From CAZHFW01 sp964531675 (GTDB lineage: Bacteria > Planctomycetota > Phycisphaerae > Phycisphaerales > UBA1924), in NCBI GenBank assembly GCA_964531675.1, contig CAZHFW010000009.1, forward strand, positions 52,342 to 116,341: 64,000 nucleotides of DNA. Reading direction: 5' to 3'. The notes beneath the pieces were generated by a model. That model saw only the letters and a program-made list of their open reading frames with translations, had not been told where the DNA came from and searched no databases. Position numbers and translations under genes: made by a program. Positions 45,283 through 53,119 of the stretch are shown piece by piece (within the stretch, counting starts at the first letter, position 1; each line of letters opens with the position of its first letter).

Positions 45283-46413
45283 ATGTCCACCATGCAGATC
45301 GACCGCCTGCTCGACACCGTCGTCAAGCTCGGCGCCAGCGACCTTCACCTGACCGTCGGCCGTCGTCCGACGATCCGCCACCACGGCCACCTGAAGGACC
45401 TTCAGACCAAGGTTCTCGAGCCCGACGACATGGTGGCGCTGATGAAGTCCATCACCCCTGAACGCAACCAGCAGGAGCTTCAGGAAGCCGGCGGCACCGA
45501 CTTCGGTTTCGCCTACGGCGAGGCGGCCCGCTTCCGCGTGTCGGTCTTCCGCCAGAAGCAGAACCTCGCGATGGTGCTTCGCCAGATCCCGAACAGGCTC
45601 CTGTCGATCGAGACGATCGGTTTGCCCGAGGTCTGCCGCGAACTGATCCGCCGTCCGCGCGGCATGTTCCTGGTGACGGGCCCGACCGGTTCGGGCAAGA
45701 CGACCTCGCTGGCCTCGATGATCAACTTTGTGAACGAGTCGATGGACCGTCACATCGTGACGATCGAGGACCCCATCGAGTATTACCACCAGCACAAGAA
45801 GAGCATCGTGAACCAGCGCGCGGTGCACGACGACGTGCCGAGCTTCGCCGAAGCCCTCCGCCGCGTGCTGCGTCAGGACCCGGACGTGATCCTGGTGGGC
45901 GAAATGCGCGACCTGGAGACGATCGAGTCGGCGGTGCGTGCGGCCGAAACTGGTCACCTTGTGTTCGGTACCCTGCACACCACCGGGGCCGCCAAGACGA
46001 TCGACCGCATCGTCGACGCCTTCCCGGTGACCCAGCAGAACCAGATCCGAGTCCAGCTCTCCACCGCCCTGCTGTGCGTGCTGAGCCAGGTGCTCCTGAG
46101 CCGCATCGACCAGCCGGGCATGGTGGCCGGATATGAGTTCCTGGTGGTTACCCCGGCCATCCAGAACCTGATCCGTGACAACAAGACCTTCCGCATCGAC
46201 TCGGCCATCCAGACCGGCAAGAAGTTCGGCATGCAGCTGCTGGACGACCACCTGTGGTCGCTCTACAGCCGCGGCCTGATCTCGGCCGAAGAGATGGTCG
46301 ACAAGAGCAAAAATCCAAGTGACCTGTCTGATCGGGTGCACAAACTCGGCCGGACCGTGGGCCGCCTCGAGTTCGACGAAGAGGATGTGCAGACCGAAGG
46401 CGGCAAGAAGTAA
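45283..46413 (+). CDS. pilT: Type IV pilus retraction ATPase PilT
   Basis: 376 residues, the normal PilT size, without the MshEN domain and zinc site of PilB. Visible are the N-terminal PilT fold (LLDTVVKLGASDLHLTVGRRP), Walker A GPTGSGKTTSLASM near residue 132, VTIEDPIEYYH, the Walker B ILVGEMRDLETI, the His box GTLHTTGAAKTI and the C-terminal AIQNLIRDNK, close to the AIRNLIRE motif of retraction ATPases. PilT depolymerises pili, so surface motility or DNA uptake by retractable pili is expected. It stands 56 nt after the first ATPase. The C-terminal tail (about the last 40 residues) is acidic and longer than usual. Confidence 0.93.
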   Translation: MSTMQIDRLLDTVVKLGASDLHLTVGRRPTIRHHGHLKDLQTKVLEPDDMVALMKSITPERNQQELQEAGGTDFGFAYGEAARFRVSVFRQKQNLAMVLRQIPNRLLSIETIGLPEVCRELIRRPRGMFLVTGPTGSGKTTSLASMINFVNESMDRHIVTIEDPIEYYHQHKKSIVNQRAVHDDVPSFAEALRRVLRQDPDVILVGEMRDLETIESAVRAAETGHLVFGTLHTTGAAKTIDRIVDAFPVTQQNQIRVQLSTALLCVLSQVLLSRIDQPGMVAGYEFLVVTPAIQNLIRDNKTFRIDSAIQTGKKFGMQLLDDHLWSLYSRGLISAEEMVDKSKNPSDLSDRVHKLGRTVGRLEFDEEDVQTEGGKK

Positions 46414-46732
46414 GGCATCCAGATCATCTGGAAATGCCAAAAACCTAAGTGTCGTGTCAAAATCGTTTGGGCCCTTCTCGCCACACGGCGTGAACCGGTC
46501 TGGTAGAGTCGTCGAACCGACGTTGGCGGTGGGTGTTCCCGCTGGCATTGGTGGCGGTGCCAGGATGATTCCTGGGCGCTGCCTGACGGTGACTGGAGCG
46601 GTTGGTGTGCGGCGGAGTCCGGCGGTGTCCTTATGAAGGACAGCCGGTCACGCAGTCCGGAGCGGGGTCAGGCTTCTGCGAGCAGAGGCGGACCGCAAAC
46701 CGGATCAATCGGGCCCTGAAAGGGAGTTTCAG
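46414..46732 (+). promoter_or_regulatory. Long structured leader of the second pilB-like gene (319 nt, no gene)
   Basis: No convincing coding frame in this gap. Just after the pilT stop is a hairpin GGCAT-CCAGA-TCA-TCTGG-AA-ATGCC (46414-46438) without a T tract. Two more elaborate stem-loops precede the gene. Hairpin 1 (46619-46647): CCGGC/GCCGG closing GTCCTT-ATG-AAGGAC. Hairpin 2 (46656-46704): TCCGG/CCGGA, then GC-GG-GGTC/GACCGC, then GCTTCTG-CGAG-CAGAGGC. The second ends 28 nt before the GTG at 46733. This looks like a cis-regulatory leader; I recognise no named class. Confidence 0.5.
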
Positions 46733-48463
46733 GTGGCGATCGATCCCGCAGAACTCAAGGGCCGCAAGCTTGGTCGAGTCTTGACCAAGCTGGGGAAGGT
46801 CACGCGCGAGCAGGTTCACGAAGCGCTGGCGGTTCAGCAGACGCGCAAGAAGAAGCTCGGCGAGATCCTGGTGGATCTGGGATACCTCAAGCCCATCGAC
46901 ATTCAGGTGGCGCTGGCGGGTCAGGCGGGCATGTCGTTCGTGGACTTGACCAAGTTCACGATGACCGACGAGCTCAAGGGGCTGATCCCGGCCGACAACA
47001 TCCAGATGTACCAGATCGTTCCGATCGAGTACAACGCGACGAGCAAGCGGCTCAAGATCGCGATGAAGAGCGCGGACAACTTCCGCGCGGTGGACGACCT
47101 CCGCCTGCTCATGGGCTTCAACGTCGACGCGGTCGTGGCCGATCCGACGATCGTCGAGGACCTGATCAAGGCCCACTTCTCCAAGAAGGAGTCGGTGAGC
47201 GACGTCGTCAGCGCGATCGCGGCCGACGACAAGTTCAAGGCCCTGGAGGGTCGGGGCGAGTCGGTGGACCTGGACGCGGTGATGGAGCTGGCGGGCGACA
47301 ACCAGGTCGTCAAGCTTCTCAACCTGGTGCTTCTGCAGGCGATCAAGGATCGCGCGTCGGACATCCACTTCGAGCCCTTCGAGAACGAGTTCAAGATGCG
47401 GTACCGCATCGACGGCGTGCTCTACGAGATGGTGCCGCCGCCCAAGCACCTGGGTTCGGCGATCACCAGCCGCATCAAGGTCATGGCGAACCTGGACATC
47501 GCCGAGCGTCGTCTGCCTCAGGACGGCCGCGTTGAGTTGACGGTGGGGGGGAACCCGGTCGACCTGCGCGTCGCGATCCTGCCGACGATCCACGGCGAGT
47601 CGTGCGTGATGCGCGTGCTGGATCGGAGCAACGTCGAGCTTTCGGTGGATCGTCTGGGCATGCGTGAGGACGATCTGGAGACCTTCCAGCGTCTGATCCA
47701 CAAGCCCAACGGCATCGTGATCGTGACCGGGCCGACCGGTTCGGGCAAGACGACGACGCTGTACGCGGCGCTGGCGGCCCTGAACTCGATCGACACCAAG
47801 ATCCTGACGGCGGAAGACCCGGTCGAGTACGACATCGACGGGCTTTGCCAGTGCCAGGTGAACGTGGAGACGGAGACGACGTTCGCCAAGCTGCTGCGAA
47901 GCTTCCTGCGTCAGGACCCGGACATCATCCTGGTGGGTGAGATCCGCGACCTGGAGACGGCGCAGATCTCGGTGCAGGCGTCGCTGACGGGCCACCTGGT
48001 GCTGAGCACCCTGCACACCAACGACGCGCCGAGCTCGATCGTGCGTCTGCTCGACCTGGGGATGGAGGCCTTCCTTCTGACCGCGACGCTCGAGGGCGTG
48101 GTGGCGCAGCGTCTGGTGAGGACGATCTGCAAGAAGTGCAAGGAGGAATACGTGCCGACGGAGGAGCAGCTCATGGAGCTGAGCCTGACGCCGGATGACG
48201 TGAAGGGCCGCGTGTTCTTCCGCGGCCGTGGATGCGAGTTCTGCAACAAGAGCGGCTACAAGGGCCGCCTTGCGTTGTTCGAGATCATGACGCTGGACGA
48301 CGAGATGCGCGAGCTGATCATGCGAGAGGCGAGCACCGCGGTCCTGCGTGACTACGCGAGACAGAAGGGGATGCGCACGCTGCGCGAGTCCGGCCTTCTG
48401 GCGATCTACGAGGGCCAGACGACGATCGACGAGGTCGTTCGCGAGACGATCGCGGAGGATTGA
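46733..48463 (+). CDS. pilB: GspE/PilB-family pilus assembly ATPase (second copy)
   Basis: 576 residues. It has two MshEN-like N-terminal units (RKLGRVLTKLGKVTREQVHEAL and KKKLGEILVDLGYLKPIDIQVAL) followed by the PilB core: Walker A GPTGSGKTTT near residue 331, ILTAEDPVEYD, Walker B ILVGEIRDLETA, the His box STLHTNDAPSSI and the zinc tetracysteine (CKKCKEE near 465, CEFCNK near 500). The GTG start at 46733 follows AAAGGGAGTTTCAG. With PilC 76 nt downstream and PilT upstream, this is the better candidate for the pilus extension ATPase; the copy at 43484 could serve a secretion system. Its own long leader suggests separate control. Confidence 0.93.
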   Translation: MAIDPAELKGRKLGRVLTKLGKVTREQVHEALAVQQTRKKKLGEILVDLGYLKPIDIQVALAGQAGMSFVDLTKFTMTDELKGLIPADNIQMYQIVPIEYNATSKRLKIAMKSADNFRAVDDLRLLMGFNVDAVVADPTIVEDLIKAHFSKKESVSDVVSAIAADDKFKALEGRGESVDLDAVMELAGDNQVVKLLNLVLLQAIKDRASDIHFEPFENEFKMRYRIDGVLYEMVPPPKHLGSAITSRIKVMANLDIAERRLPQDGRVELTVGGNPVDLRVAILPTIHGESCVMRVLDRSNVELSVDRLGMREDDLETFQRLIHKPNGIVIVTGPTGSGKTTTLYAALAALNSIDTKILTAEDPVEYDIDGLCQCQVNVETETTFAKLLRSFLRQDPDIILVGEIRDLETAQISVQASLTGHLVLSTLHTNDAPSSIVRLLDLGMEAFLLTATLEGVVAQRLVRTICKKCKEEYVPTEEQLMELSLTPDDVKGRVFFRGRGCEFCNKSGYKGRLALFEIMTLDDEMRELIMREASTAVLRDYARQKGMRTLRESGLLAIYEGQTTIDEVVRETIAED

Positions 48464-48539
48464 GTCGGGGCGTCCCGGCGGTTGAAGTGTCTGCGGGTGA
48501 ATGGATTCCGGAAGTGTTCAGTCTGAAGACGGGTGAAGC

Positions 48540-49847
48540 ATGCCGACCTTTGCGTACGAAGCGTTGAATGCGGCGGGAAAGCCCCAGAAGGGGACGATCG
48601 AGGCCAACTCGAGCGAGGAAGCGATCCATCGCATCAAGGCGCAGGGATTCTTCCCGACGTCGGTGCGCGAACAGAAGGTCAAGAAGTCCGCGGTCGTTGA
48701 GGCGGGCGAGGACGACAAGGCCAAGAAGAAGAAGCCCAAGAAGGGCGGCGGCGGCGGGTTCGGCAAGGTCAAGAAGAAGTACCTGACGGTTTTCACCCGT
48801 CAGCTCTCGACGCTTCAGGACGCCGGTCTGCCTCTGCTGCGTTCGCTCCAGATTCTCGAGCAGCAGCAGAAGCCCGGGCTTCTGAAGAACGTGCTCCTGG
48901 GCGTGTGCGAAGAGGTCGAGGGCGGCTCGAGCCTTTCGGAGGCGATGGCCAAGTACCCGCGTGCGTTCGATCGTCTGTACGTGAAGATGGTGAACGCGGG
49001 CGAGATCGGCGGCGTGCTGGACATCATCCTGCAGCGTCTGGCCGAGTTCATGGAAAAGGCCGAGAAGCTCAAGCGCAAGATCAAGGGCGCCATGTTCTAC
49101 CCGGCGACCGTCATCTCGGTGGCGGCGTTGATCCTGACGGGCATCATGGTGTTCATCATCCCGAAGTTCGAAGAGATCTTCACGGACTTCGGCGTGGAAC
49201 TCCCGGGTCTGACGCGATGGCTCATGAACACGAGCCGGTGGGTCGCCGGCGGGCGTCCGGGCCAGCAGGTCCCTGGCTTCGTGTTCATCCTGATGCTGCC
49301 GTTCATCCTGATGTTCGGCTTCAAGATGATCCGCAAGTCGGGTCCGGGTCGTGCGGCGACGGACTGGATGATCCTGCGCGTTCCGGTCATGGGCACGCTG
49401 GTCCGCAAGAGCGTGATCGCGCGTTTCACCCGCACCCTGGGCACCCTGATCTCGGCGGGCGTGCCGATCCTGGAAGCGGTGACGATCACCAAGGAAACCA
49501 GCGGCAACTACGTGTTCGAGAAGGCGCTGGGCAAGGTGCACGACTCGATCCGCGAGGGCGAGAGCTTCAGCCAGCCCCTGCGTGAGAGCAAGACCTGCGA
49601 CGCGATCGTGGTGAACATGATCGACGTCGGTGAAGAGACGGGCGAGATGGACGCGATGCTCCTGAAGATCGCGGACAACTACGACGAAGAGGTGGACGTT
49701 GCGGTGGCCTCACTGGTCAGCCTGCTCGAACCCCTCATGGTCGTGGTGCTGGGTGGCATGGTCGGCACGATCGTCGTGGCCATGTTCCTCCCCATGGTGA
49801 AGATGATCGAATCCCTGCAGGGCGGCAACAAGGGCGGCGGCATGTGA
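48540..49847 (+). CDS. pilC: Type IV pilus / type II secretion inner-membrane platform protein (PilC/GspF)
   Basis: 435 residues. It contains two GspF domains, each ending in hydrophobic helices: the first around residues 85-210 (FTRQLSTLQDAGLPLLRSLQIL, then KIKGAMFYPATVISVAALILTGIMVF) and the second around 290-412 (ARFTRTLGTLISAGVPILEAVTI, then LVSLLEPLMVVVLGGMVGTIVVAMFLPM). The segment between residues 60 and 85 is a charged Lys/Gly stretch. PilC is the membrane platform that works with the PilB and PilT ATPases. ATG start 76 nt after pilB; the next prepilin gene follows 29 nt later. Confidence 0.93.
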   Translation: MPTFAYEALNAAGKPQKGTIEANSSEEAIHRIKAQGFFPTSVREQKVKKSAVVEAGEDDKAKKKKPKKGGGGGFGKVKKKYLTVFTRQLSTLQDAGLPLLRSLQILEQQQKPGLLKNVLLGVCEEVEGGSSLSEAMAKYPRAFDRLYVKMVNAGEIGGVLDIILQRLAEFMEKAEKLKRKIKGAMFYPATVISVAALILTGIMVFIIPKFEEIFTDFGVELPGLTRWLMNTSRWVAGGRPGQQVPGFVFILMLPFILMFGFKMIRKSGPGRAATDWMILRVPVMGTLVRKSVIARFTRTLGTLISAGVPILEAVTITKETSGNYVFEKALGKVHDSIREGESFSQPLRESKTCDAIVVNMIDVGEETGEMDAMLLKIADNYDEEVDVAVASLVSLLEPLMVVVLGGMVGTIVVAMFLPMVKMIESLQGGNKGGGM

Positions 49848-49876
49848 TCGGGCCCCCGGTCCACCTCGAGGCGAGC

Positions 49877-50770
49877 ATGAAGAGCAACTGCGACATCCCG
49901 GCGGTTTCCAGCACGCGGAGGCATCGCGCCTTCACGATCGTGGAGCTGCTCATCGGCATCGTGATCATCTCCGTCCTGGCGGCGCTGCTCATCGTCAGCG
50001 TCCGCTCGGCGCTGAAGACCACGCGCGGTTCGGCCGACGCGCAGACGCTCAGCACCATCAAGCTCGCGGTGGACAAGTTCAAGCAGGACTTCGGGTTCCT
50101 GCCGCCGTTGATCCACGACGACGGCGACACTCGCCAGGGCGCGACCAATCCCATCCAGACCAACGGGCGTCCGGTGATCTTCGAGACCTCCAACGACGAG
50201 GATCGTCGGTTCCTGCACACCAAGCCCGCGACCGGGCAGGCGGACCTGCGCTACAGCGTGCGTTCGCTTCCTTACTACGTGCTGGGCGTGCTGGACGCCA
50301 AGTCCGACGGCGTGGACGGCCCGGGCTTCCGTGCGCCGACCGCGGACGGGAACTTCAGGCTCTCCGATCGCGCGGTGAATCAGCCCATGCTCGATCTGGG
50401 CAAGTCGTCGCTGCAGCTGTTCGCGGCGACCGACGCCAAGACGACGGGCCGGTATGAGCTCCGCGATCGCAAGGGGAATCCGGTCCGCTACTACCGCTGG
50501 CTGACGGGACGCGAGCAGCCTGTGGGCTCGAACACCTACGTCATCGAGAAGACCGACGATCTGAATGTGCCCGAGGTCCTGGGCGACGTTGACAAGTCCC
50601 CGCGTCTTCGTGATGCGGAGTACGGCCTGGTGATGGCGGGCGAGGATGGACTCTTCGGTGACGAGCCTCTGAGCGACATCCTGACCAAGCTCGGGCTTCC
50701 CGGGAACACCGGCGAGGCCCTGGCCCGCAGCAAGGCGCGCGAGGACAACGTGGTGGAGGTGGGCAAGTGA
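49877..50770 (+). CDS. Prepilin-type pseudopilin (GspG-like)
   Basis: 297 residues from the ATG at 49877 (GAGGCGAGC upstream). The class III prepilin signal is RRHRAFTIVELLIGIVIISVLAALLIV: basic leader, cleavage after Ala (usually Gly) before Phe+1, and the invariant Glu at +5. A signal peptidase of the PilD type would cut and N-methylate it. The globular part (about 240 residues) is larger than most pseudopilins. It is the first of four such proteins plus a GspK-like protein. The Ala at -1 is accepted by some prepilin peptidases but is unusual. Confidence 0.87.
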   Translation: MKSNCDIPAVSSTRRHRAFTIVELLIGIVIISVLAALLIVSVRSALKTTRGSADAQTLSTIKLAVDKFKQDFGFLPPLIHDDGDTRQGATNPIQTNGRPVIFETSNDEDRRFLHTKPATGQADLRYSVRSLPYYVLGVLDAKSDGVDGPGFRAPTADGNFRLSDRAVNQPMLDLGKSSLQLFAATDAKTTGRYELRDRKGNPVRYYRWLTGREQPVGSNTYVIEKTDDLNVPEVLGDVDKSPRLRDAEYGLVMAGEDGLFGDEPLSDILTKLGLPGNTGEALARSKAREDNVVEVGK

Positions 50771-51984
50771 GCACGATCCATCGATCCGCGCGGCGCAGGG
50801 CGTTCACGCTCGTCGAGCTCCTGGTGGTCATCAGCCTGCTGGTGCTCCTCCTGGCGGTCGGCGTGCCAGCGTTCGCCAACCTGCTGCGGTCGAGCGAGCG
50901 CTCGCTCGCGAACAACGCGATGTCGACCGCGATCCGCGCGGCCCGCGACATCGCGCAGCGTTCCGAGGGCGGAGACGGCGCACTGGTCTTCTCGCTGGAG
51001 CCCGGCGGAAGGCTGACGATGACGCCCTGCATCCAGGTCGGCGAGGTGCTCGACCGGACCAGCGGGAACGTCGGGTCTCAGTCGGCGGTGCGGCGCGACG
51101 TGTTCGTGCCTCACCCGCTCTTCAAGTCGTCCCAGCTCCCTTCGGGCTGGACGGTTCGCGGCTTCGCGGCGGCGGGCTCGATCGACTCAGAGTGGTACGG
51201 CGATCAGCGGACCGGGAACGCGTACGAGATCTCGACCGCGACCGGCCCCAACGCCTCGAACACCGAGCCTCAGTGGGTGCTGCCCGAGACCGGCTTCTAC
51301 AAGGGAAACAAGTACGCGTCGTCGGGCGCTGATCCGGACGCGGATGTCAACAACGGGCGCAATCGTCAGACGTTCATGCTGCGTTTCGCGGCGGGCACGG
51401 GCGCGTTGATCAGCTCGCCCACGGGCGCGATCATCGTTCTGCCGATTTCGGCGGATCCGAACAAGGATCCGTCGGACCGCAAGGTGACGATCCAGGACAT
51501 GAACAACCAGTCCCGCGACTTTGTGCGGGCGCGGGATGCTGCGGATCTTCGCGTGTGGGCGCGTCAGGTGCTCAACGAGGCGGCGTTCGACAAGTCCGCG
51601 ACCAACCGGGTGGCGCGTCTGGCGCTGGTGGGCGATGAGTCGGTGGACACGGTGCTCGCCAAGACCGTGCCCTGGGTGACGATGTCGAGCGAGCGTCAGA
51701 TCGTCGCCGACCTCATCAAGGGGAAGGTTGGATCGGGCGCGGCGGCGGGGCAGACGGTTGATGTCGCGCTGGATCGCCGCACGGGCGTGCTGTACCAGGC
51801 GGGCGAGGAGCCCAAGCTGGTCGGCGCGGATCCGAAGAAGCTCGCCCGCGTTCTCAACGCGTTGATCAACGGTCAGATGGTTCAGTCCGAAAGCACGTCA
51901 ACGGATCCCCTCCCGCTCGTGCCCGAGGCCCAGGTTTTCCTCGTGAGCTCCTACCAGGGCAACACGCTGGAGGTGCGTCAGTGA
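50767..51984 (+). CDS. Prepilin-type protein, oversized (minor pilin/GspH-I-like)
   Basis: 405 residues. The prepilin signal SARRRAFTLVELLVVISLLVLLLAVG again has Ala at -1 and Glu at +5. The C-terminal ~370 residues do not match a family I know and are far longer than a standard minor pilin (150-220 residues). GTG start overlaps the previous stop (GTGA). The gene belongs to the pilin cluster and is probably a minor component that caps or primes the filament, or a pilus-associated adhesin, which is inference. Confidence 0.8.
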   Translation: MSTIHRSARRRAFTLVELLVVISLLVLLLAVGVPAFANLLRSSERSLANNAMSTAIRAARDIAQRSEGGDGALVFSLEPGGRLTMTPCIQVGEVLDRTSGNVGSQSAVRRDVFVPHPLFKSSQLPSGWTVRGFAAAGSIDSEWYGDQRTGNAYEISTATGPNASNTEPQWVLPETGFYKGNKYASSGADPDADVNNGRNRQTFMLRFAAGTGALISSPTGAIIVLPISADPNKDPSDRKVTIQDMNNQSRDFVRARDAADLRVWARQVLNEAAFDKSATNRVARLALVGDESVDTVLAKTVPWVTMSSERQIVADLIKGKVGSGAAAGQTVDVALDRRTGVLYQAGEEPKLVGADPKKLARVLNALINGQMVQSESTSTDPLPLVPEAQVFLVSSYQGNTLEVRQ

Positions 51985-53042
51985 ACACGATGCGTTCCAA
52001 TCCCCGCGGCTTCTCGCTTGTGGAAGTGCTCATCGCGGTGGTCGTTCTGGCCCTGGGCATTCTGGGCCTGGCGGCGATCTTCCCGGCGGTGATCTCGCAG
52101 CAGCGCTCGGCCCAGAGCGAAACGCTCGGGAGCGTGGTGTCTTCCACCGCGAAGATCATGCTGCAGCGGCAGACCTCCACGCTCGCGTGGGAGCGTCTGG
52201 ACCGTGACGTGACGCTCTCGTCGGTCGGCGACTGCAAGTCGATGACCTACAACGGGCTCTGGGGCGCATTCAACTGGGGCGACCTGGAAGTGCCCTTGAA
52301 TCCCAAGGTCCTGAACACCTACCGCAGCACCGGCGCGGTGCTTTTCGGCGGCGGCAACGAGTGCTCTTCGGGCGCCGGCGCATCCACGTTTGTTCCCATC
52401 GAGTTCTTCCCCACCAACCAGGCTCCCGATCCGCTCTTTGCGCACGAGCGGCTCTTGCCCGAGCCCTTCTCGGGGCCTGATCCGCAGTTCGTGTGGGATT
52501 TTGTGCCCCGCAAGGTCGGCGCCGGCGGCGGCCGCACCGTGCTGCAGATCGCGGTCTTCGTGCGCCGCATCGACGCGAACATCCGCATCCCGAGCGGCAA
52601 GCGTCTGGCGGAGCTGGTGTACACGAACGATCCGGATGTCCCGCCGACGGTCTTCCCGGTCGCGGTGGAGTCGACCGGCGCGCGGGCGGGCCTGCCTTCC
52701 AACAACGGCAAGGGCGAGTACGCGGTCCCGAAGACCACGCTCGTGCAGGCGTCGAGCTCCGATGTCGTCGCGGGCAAGGTGAAGGTGATCCGCTTCCTGC
52801 AGACCTCGGCGAATCAGGTGCAGGTGATTTCCCAGCCCGGGCAGAAGCTCGTGGACAACCTGGGCGTGATCCGCACGGTGGTCAAGGCGTCGACCGACGC
52901 GACGGGAGCCGTGGTGGGCGTGGAGGTCAGCCCGGCGCTGGACGCCTCGGCGGACCGGTTCACGGAGTCTGAAGCAGGACGCCTGACGCAGATCCTGTAC
53001 ACGCCTCAGATCCCGGTGGATGTCGTGATTTTCGCCCCATGA
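51981..53042 (+). CDS. Prepilin-type protein (PilV/GspI-like)
   Basis: 353 residues. The prepilin signal SNPRGFSLVEVLIAVVVLALGILGLAAIFPAV has Gly at -1, Phe at +1 and Glu at +5, the canonical form, and PilV-like AVVVLALGILGLAA. GTG start overlapping the previous stop (GTGA); an ATG nine bases in (51990) is possible. The C-terminal ~315 residues are again larger than those of known PilV. It belongs to a set of minor pilins translated from one coupled message. The next gene follows after 77 nt. Confidence 0.85.
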   Translation: MNTMRSNPRGFSLVEVLIAVVVLALGILGLAAIFPAVISQQRSAQSETLGSVVSSTAKIMLQRQTSTLAWERLDRDVTLSSVGDCKSMTYNGLWGAFNWGDLEVPLNPKVLNTYRSTGAVLFGGGNECSSGAGASTFVPIEFFPTNQAPDPLFAHERLLPEPFSGPDPQFVWDFVPRKVGAGGGRTVLQIAVFVRRIDANIRIPSGKRLAELVYTNDPDVPPTVFPVAVESTGARAGLPSNNGKGEYAVPKTTLVQASSSDVVAGKVKVIRFLQTSANQVQVISQPGQKLVDNLGVIRTVVKASTDATGAVVGVEVSPALDASADRFTESEAGRLTQILYTPQIPVDVVIFAP

Positions 53043-53119
53043 GCGGGATTGTCCGCGGGCTTGCGGGTTGAGCGAGTTGGGTCCGAACACGTCCGAACAG
53101 GTCCGAGCTGGAGAGCATC

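Noticed and set aside
46619..46704. c-di-GMP-I (GEMM) riboswitch
   Set aside because: GGTCACGCAG and ACCGCAAACCGG look like fragments of the GEMM consensus, but the order of conserved pieces does not fit the aptamer; kept only as an unassigned structured leader.
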